A stretch of DNA of 64,000 bases. Source: Aquimarina agarilytica ZC1 (lineage in GTDB: Bacteria > Bacteroidota > Bacteroidia > Flavobacteriales > Flavobacteriaceae). This document shows positions 60,423 to 64,000 of this stretch, one piece after another (within the stretch, counting starts at the first letter, position 1; every line of letters begins with the position of its first letter). The DNA is taken from assembly GCF_000255455.1 (NCBI RefSeq), contig NZ_JH621249.1, positions 93,738-157,737 of the forward strand, read 5' to 3'. Below the pieces are notes generated by a model that saw only the letters and a program-made list of their open reading frames with translations, ran no database searches and was not told the origin of the DNA. The position numbers and the translations under genes were made by a program.

Positions 60423-61646
60423 ATGAAAAACTTAAAAACATATAAATGGATTGGGCTGCTATTGATTGTTATCACAATGACAGCTTGTGGAGACACAAAA
60501 AATGAAACGTCTAAAAAGGGTGATGAACATTCGGAATCTGAATCTAAACATAGCGATGGTGAACATAATGAAGAAAATCACGCTGAAGGCGAAGAAGTAA
60601 TGTTGACTACAAGACAGTTCGAGGCTTTGCAGATGTCTATAGATACATTACAAACGCGCAGTATGAGTGGTTATGTAGAGGCTAATGGACAGCTAGAAGT
60701 GCCACCACAAAATGAGGCAACTATTACAACTGTAATAGGTGCAAACGTCGTTTCTATCGAGGTTATAGAAGGAAATGAAGTTAAGAAAGGGCAAGTTGTT
60801 GCCTACATATCACATCCCAGCATTATTGAGAAACAAACGATGTATCTTAACGCATACAGCAATAGTCAGTTTCTTAAAAAATCTTTTGACAGACAGAAAA
60901 CCCTTTATGATGCTGGTGTAGGTAGCGGTGCTAATTTTCAAAGTGCAGAAGCCGAATACAAAGCCTCGCTCGCGATGGTAAATGGTCTGGAAGCTCAGTT
61001 AAAACAACTTAACATAAATGCTTCAGGTGTCAGAAATGGAACGATTTATCAGCGTGTAGCGCTACGCAGTCCCATTGAAGGATTTGTGCAAAAAATAGAA
61101 ATAAAAACCGGTCAGTATGTAGAGCCACAAACAGACTTAATGGATATAGTAAACACGCTTCACGTACACGCCGATTTGATGGTTTTTGAAAAAGATGTCT
61201 ATAAAATTGAGAAAGGACAAAAAGTAACGTTCAATGTCCAGTCCATTCCTGGAAAACAACTCTCAGCAGAAATTTACTCGATAAGCAAAACTTTTGAGGA
61301 AAACCCAAAAGCATTGCACGTGCACGCGGAAATAGAAAATAAGGCTGGAAACCTTATTCCCGGAATGTATATTCAAGGACGTATCCAAACAGATAAAGCA
61401 ACCACCACGGCATTTCCAGAAAGTGCAATTTCTATTGAAGGAGAAAAAGCTTTTGTTTTTAAGGCGATGAAAGAAGGTAATGACTGGAGCTTTGTTCCTA
61501 TAGAAATTGTAACAGGAGCAAAAGATGGAGATTGGGTAGCCGTTAGCTTTTTAGGACCAAATAAAAAAGATGAGCAATATGCTATGAATAATGCCTATTA
61601 CCTAATGGCAGAAATGAAAAAAGGAGAAGCAGAACATAGCCATTAA
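60423..61646 (+). CDS. RND adaptor lipoprotein (CzcB-like), 407 aa
   Basis: I chose ATG 60423, one base after the pump's stop, because it gives a clean lipoprotein signal (lipobox TMTAC). A His/Glu-rich segment follows (HSDGEHNEENHAEGEE), then membrane-fusion-protein barrel-sandwich parts (VIEGNEVKKGQVVAYISHPS, IEGFVQKIEIKTGQYV). It would connect the fused pump to its outer part and may collect metal through the His segment. It is cotranscribed with the pump. Confidence 0.88.
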   Translation: MKNLKTYKWIGLLLIVITMTACGDTKNETSKKGDEHSESESKHSDGEHNEENHAEGEEVMLTTRQFEALQMSIDTLQTRSMSGYVEANGQLEVPPQNEATITTVIGANVVSIEVIEGNEVKKGQVVAYISHPSIIEKQTMYLNAYSNSQFLKKSFDRQKTLYDAGVGSGANFQSAEAEYKASLAMVNGLEAQLKQLNINASGVRNGTIYQRVALRSPIEGFVQKIEIKTGQYVEPQTDLMDIVNTLHVHADLMVFEKDVYKIEKGQKVTFNVQSIPGKQLSAEIYSISKTFEENPKALHVHAEIENKAGNLIPGMYIQGRIQTDKATTTAFPESAISIEGEKAFVFKAMKEGNDWSFVPIEIVTGAKDGDWVAVSFLGPNKKDEQYAMNNAYYLMAEMKKGEAEHSH

Positions 61647-61656
61647 AAACTATCAA

Positions 61657-62073
61657 ATGACAGAAATAGAAAAAACATTAGAAAATTATCAAGTACGTCC
61701 TACGGCGATGCGCATTTTGATTTATAAGTATTTGGCTGAAAAGGAAATTGCAGTAGCACTAACAGATATTGAGTCCGCTTTCGCGAAAGCGGAACGCACC
61801 ACACTATATCGTACACTCAAAACCTTTGAAGAAAAGAAAATTGTACACCAAATAGATGATGGCACGGGCATTTCAAAGTATGCCTTGTGCGAAAAGGGTT
61901 GTAACTGTGAGATTGAACAAGATTTACACTTACATTTTCATTGTAACAATTGCAATGAAACAGTATGTCTTACGGAACATAAAATTCCACAAATCAAAGT
62001 ACCTGACGGCTATATAGCCGAAGATGTAAACCTTGTTGTAAAGGGAATATGCGAGAAATGTAGTGGGCAATAA
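61657..62073 (+). CDS. Fur-family metal regulator, 138 aa
   Basis: Winged helix with RPTAMRILIYKYL and RTTLYRTLKTFEEKKIVHQI, then a dimer domain with HLHFHCNNCNETVC and GICEKCSG, giving the two CxxC structural zinc sites of Fur/Zur proteins. It probably represses this metal cluster. An extended palindrome (61774-61793) encodes SAFAKAE at the start of the recognition helix, where relatives have a similar kAdRTT sequence, so it seems to fit without an insertion. Confidence 0.9.
   Translation: MTEIEKTLENYQVRPTAMRILIYKYLAEKEIAVALTDIESAFAKAERTTLYRTLKTFEEKKIVHQIDDGTGISKYALCEKGCNCEIEQDLHLHFHCNNCNETVCLTEHKIPQIKVPDGYIAEDVNLVVKGICEKCSGQ
61777..61790. repeat. Dispersed palindrome GCTTTCGCGAAAGC
   Basis: Exact copy, extended to a 20-base perfect palindrome (TCCGC...GCGGA) at 61774-61793, in the Fur-family gene. 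Confidence 0.92.
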
Positions 62074-62126
62074 ATGCACTTCTGTTGCACTAGTTATTAA
62101 ACTACTTTTATAAAAAATCATTGGAT

Positions 62127-62489
62127 ATGACGTTAAATATTAAAATACCAAGACATCTAAAACAGGCATATTGTAAAGAATTAGAGTTGTACCGCAATAA
62201 TTTAAAAATGGAACAATTTACTATTGCCTGGCATCATTTAGAAAGGAGTCATATTGTAGGTCAATCTTATCCCATTGAACATACCTATTCACATTGGTTA
62301 ATGTTGAAATTTGGGTTTATGCAAAAGAATACTAAAGAAGTATTTGGTCAAATAATCAGATTAGTTGTTGGTGGTTGGAAGTCGTTTATTAATCACGTGC
62401 CACTAGGAAATACAGGAGGTTCAAATGTGCCACCATTAAAACGTATGCCTATGCCAAATGACATAATTAATTTATTCAATAGTAAATGA
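62127..62489 (+). CDS. DUF3703 family protein, 120 aa
   Basis: I prefer ATG 62127 over the TTG six bases upstream. Motifs AWHHLERSHIVGQSY, HTYSHWLMLKFG and a conserved ending GNTGGSNVPPLKRMPMP are those of DUF3703, a small protein regularly next to Cd/Zn ATPases and Fur-type regulators in Bacteroidota. Several His suggest metal contact; its role is unknown. It overlaps the next gene by four bases (ATGA). Confidence 0.85.
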   Translation: MTLNIKIPRHLKQAYCKELELYRNNLKMEQFTIAWHHLERSHIVGQSYPIEHTYSHWLMLKFGFMQKNTKEVFGQIIRLVVGGWKSFINHVPLGNTGGSNVPPLKRMPMPNDIINLFNSK

Positions 62490-64000
62490 AAAAGAAAAAA
62501 GTAAACTTAAGAGACTTAGACACGCAAAAACATTCTGGCGAGCACAGCCACGATGACGGTCACAATCATAGCAGTCCTCCAGACGAAGTGTCTAATTTGA
62601 AAACATATATTCCTGCGATTTTCAGTTTTGTAATGCTTATAATAGGTATTGCAGTTGATTATTTTGACGCGCTACCATTTTTCAAAGGATGGGTAAGAAT
62701 CGTATGGTACACCGTAGCCTATATTCCTGTTGGGCTTCCAGTAATTAAAGAAGGCCTGAAAAGTATCAGAAATGGAGATTTCTTTACGGAGTTCTTTTTA
62801 ATGTCCATTGCAACTTTGGGTGCATTTGCCATAGGAGAATACCCAGAAGGTGTAGCTGTAATGTTATTTTATGCTGTGGGCGAATTGTTTCAACAAGCAG
62901 CGGTGAATCGGGCAAGAGGAAACATTAAAGCTTTGTTAGACGTACGACCTAATGAGGCGTTAGTATATCGAAATGGCGACTTCATTTCGGTTAATCCTGA
63001 GACGGTTAAGATTGGCGAAAAAATTCAAGTGCGCGTAGGAGAAAAAGTACCACTTGATGGTATTTTGCTTTCAGATAAAGGTTCTTTCAATACCGCTGCT
63101 CTTACTGGAGAAAGCAAACCAGACACTATTCAAAAAGAAGCGTCTGTCTTTGCAGGAAGCATCAATCTCGATGGAGTTATTGAGGTAGAAACTACTAAGG
63201 AGTTTAAAGACAGTTCTATCGCACGTATTCTGGATATGGTGCAGAACGCAACCGCTCGTAAATCTAAAACCGAGTTGTTTATTAGAAAATTTGCTCGTGT
63301 TTATACGCCTATCGTTGTATTTCTGGCAATTGGTCTGACTTTTCTTCCTTATTTCTTTGTTGACGGTTATGTGTTCAGAGACTGGCTATATCGAGCTTTA
63401 ATCTTCCTTGTGATTTCTTGTCCTTGTGCTTTGGTAATATCCATTCCGCTGGGATATTTTGGTGGATTGGGTGCTGCATCTCGCAACGGAATCCTGTTTA
63501 AAGGCGCATCATTTTTGGATGCAATGACTAAGGTGAATACCGTGGTAATGGATAAAACCGGTACGGTAACAAAAGGAGTATTTAAAATTAAGGAAGTTGT
63601 AAATGATTCCGCTTTCGCGAAAGCGGACTTTATGAAATACCTAATGGCAATGGAAGAGCAATCCACACATCCCATCGCCAAAGCCATTATGGAATACAAA
63701 GCCGAAGGTGCCGACTATGATGCAACCGACGTAACTGAAATCGCGGGAAAAGGATTGAAAGGAACCATAAACGGAAAAACCGTGCTGGTAGGAAACAAAG
63801 CTTTAATGACTTCAAATAGCATTGATGTCCCTTCAGAAACTGATACTATTGTGGAATCTATAGTAATGGTAGGAATAGATGGCAAATTTGCAGGTTACGT
63901 AACGATTGCAGATGAACTGAAGGAAGATGCCCATCAGGCGATTAAGCAAATTCGCGAGGCTGGTATTTCAAAAATCATAATGCTGTCTGGGGATAAAGAT
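62486..64000 (+). CDS. CadA/ZntA-like heavy-metal P-type ATPase, 3' end beyond window
   Basis: ATG 62486 overlaps the DUF3703 stop. The protein has a His-rich N-terminus (HSGEHSHDDGHNHSS) in place of an HMA domain, then TM helices, LTGES, the metal-channel motif SCPCALVIS, phosphorylation site DKTGTVTKG and STHPIAKA. It would export Zn2+, Cd2+ or Pb2+. A 20-base palindrome at 63608-63627 is read DSAFAKAD between the phosphorylation and nucleotide-binding segments. The frame is open at base 64000, before the GDGINDAP motif. Confidence 0.93.
   Translation, partial: MKKKKVNLRDLDTQKHSGEHSHDDGHNHSSPPDEVSNLKTYIPAIFSFVMLIIGIAVDYFDALPFFKGWVRIVWYTVAYIPVGLPVIKEGLKSIRNGDFFTEFFLMSIATLGAFAIGEYPEGVAVMLFYAVGELFQQAAVNRARGNIKALLDVRPNEALVYRNGDFISVNPETVKIGEKIQVRVGEKVPLDGILLSDKGSFNTAALTGESKPDTIQKEASVFAGSINLDGVIEVETTKEFKDSSIARILDMVQNATARKSKTELFIRKFARVYTPIVVFLAIGLTFLPYFFVDGYVFRDWLYRALIFLVISCPCALVISIPLGYFGGLGAASRNGILFKGASFLDAMTKVNTVVMDKTGTVTKGVFKIKEVVNDSAFAKADFMKYLMAMEEQSTHPIAKAIMEYKAEGADYDATDVTEIAGKGLKGTINGKTVLVGNKALMTSNSIDVPSETDTIVESIVMVGIDGKFAGYVTIADELKEDAHQAIKQIREAGISKIIMLSGDKD
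63611..63624. repeat. Dispersed palindrome GCTTTCGCGAAAGC
   Basis: Exact copy within the 20-base perfect palindrome 63608-63627 in the CadA/ZntA-like gene. Confidence 0.92.

Noticed and set aside
1-64000. tRNA, rRNA or insertion sequence
   Set aside because: No cloverleaf-like sequence, rRNA segment, transposase or paired terminal repeats with target duplication could be recognised by reading.

Overview
The window looks like the chromosome of a marine-type flavobacterium (Bacteroidota). I infer this from the protein families (HYC_CC_PP, DUF6660, DUF3347, DUF3703 and heme-binding-domain proteins, and an RND pump fused to an outer-membrane factor), from TAnnTTTG-type promoter boxes, from low GC, and from a dispersed palindrome CTTTCGCGAAAG present as 13 exact copies. 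I cannot name a genus from sequence alone.

Left half (1-31878): a long plus-strand gene series that I think is the most interesting content. It starts with a MoxR-type AAA+ ATPase (cut by the window edge) and a probable VWA-like partner, followed by small proteins, a DnaA-domain-IV-like protein, an acidic protein and a P-loop ATPase of FtsK/HerA or viral packaging type. Next come a probable major structural protein (acidic N-terminus, beta-rich core, arginine-rich tail) with its own terminator, and about 24 tightly packed genes. Most of those encode single-transmembrane proteins, peptidoglycan-directed enzymes (NlpC/CHAP-like, amidase-like, GH73 glucosaminidase, M15 peptidase, PG-binding domains), a metallopeptidase and a beta-propeller protein. 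The propeller is inserted into the same fold as the structural protein. I see no terminase, portal, tail, sheath, relaxase or integrase. My working hypothesis is an integrated, perhaps tailless and membrane-containing, virus-like element, or an envelope-spanning particle derived from one.

This series is interrupted at three gene junctions by defence-type cassettes. The first is a SLATT protein plus an MmeI-like restriction-modification enzyme (848-4414, minus strand). The second is a Gabija-like pair plus a third nuclease gene (7622-12943, minus). The third is an autoinhibited Fic protein with an upstream operator array, a SMEK-domain protein and a GIY-YIG-like protein (15444-18667). A complete Wadjet system (jetABCD, 31923-37976, minus) abuts the right end.

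Right half (38206-64000): a copper/silver and divalent-metal resistance island on the plus strand. It has a HYC_CC_PP protein, CusA and CusC, an HMA-AraC regulator, a multicopper oxidase with a C-terminal barrel, a four-helix copper storage protein, DUF3347 and heme-binding proteins, a K+ channel, a CopA P-type ATPase, a DUF305 protein and CusB. A TOPRIM protein is translationally coupled to CusB. A second set follows: DUF6660, a CzcA-like pump fused to a TolC-like protein, an adaptor, a Fur-family regulator, DUF3703, and a CadA/ZntA-like ATPase that runs off the window. Together these would oxidise periplasmic Cu(I), bind it, export it from the cytoplasm and expel it through the outer membrane.

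No rRNA, tRNA, CRISPR array or insertion sequence was recognised. No gene-free stretch exceeds 300 bases. All function calls are from reading motifs by eye; no database search was run.
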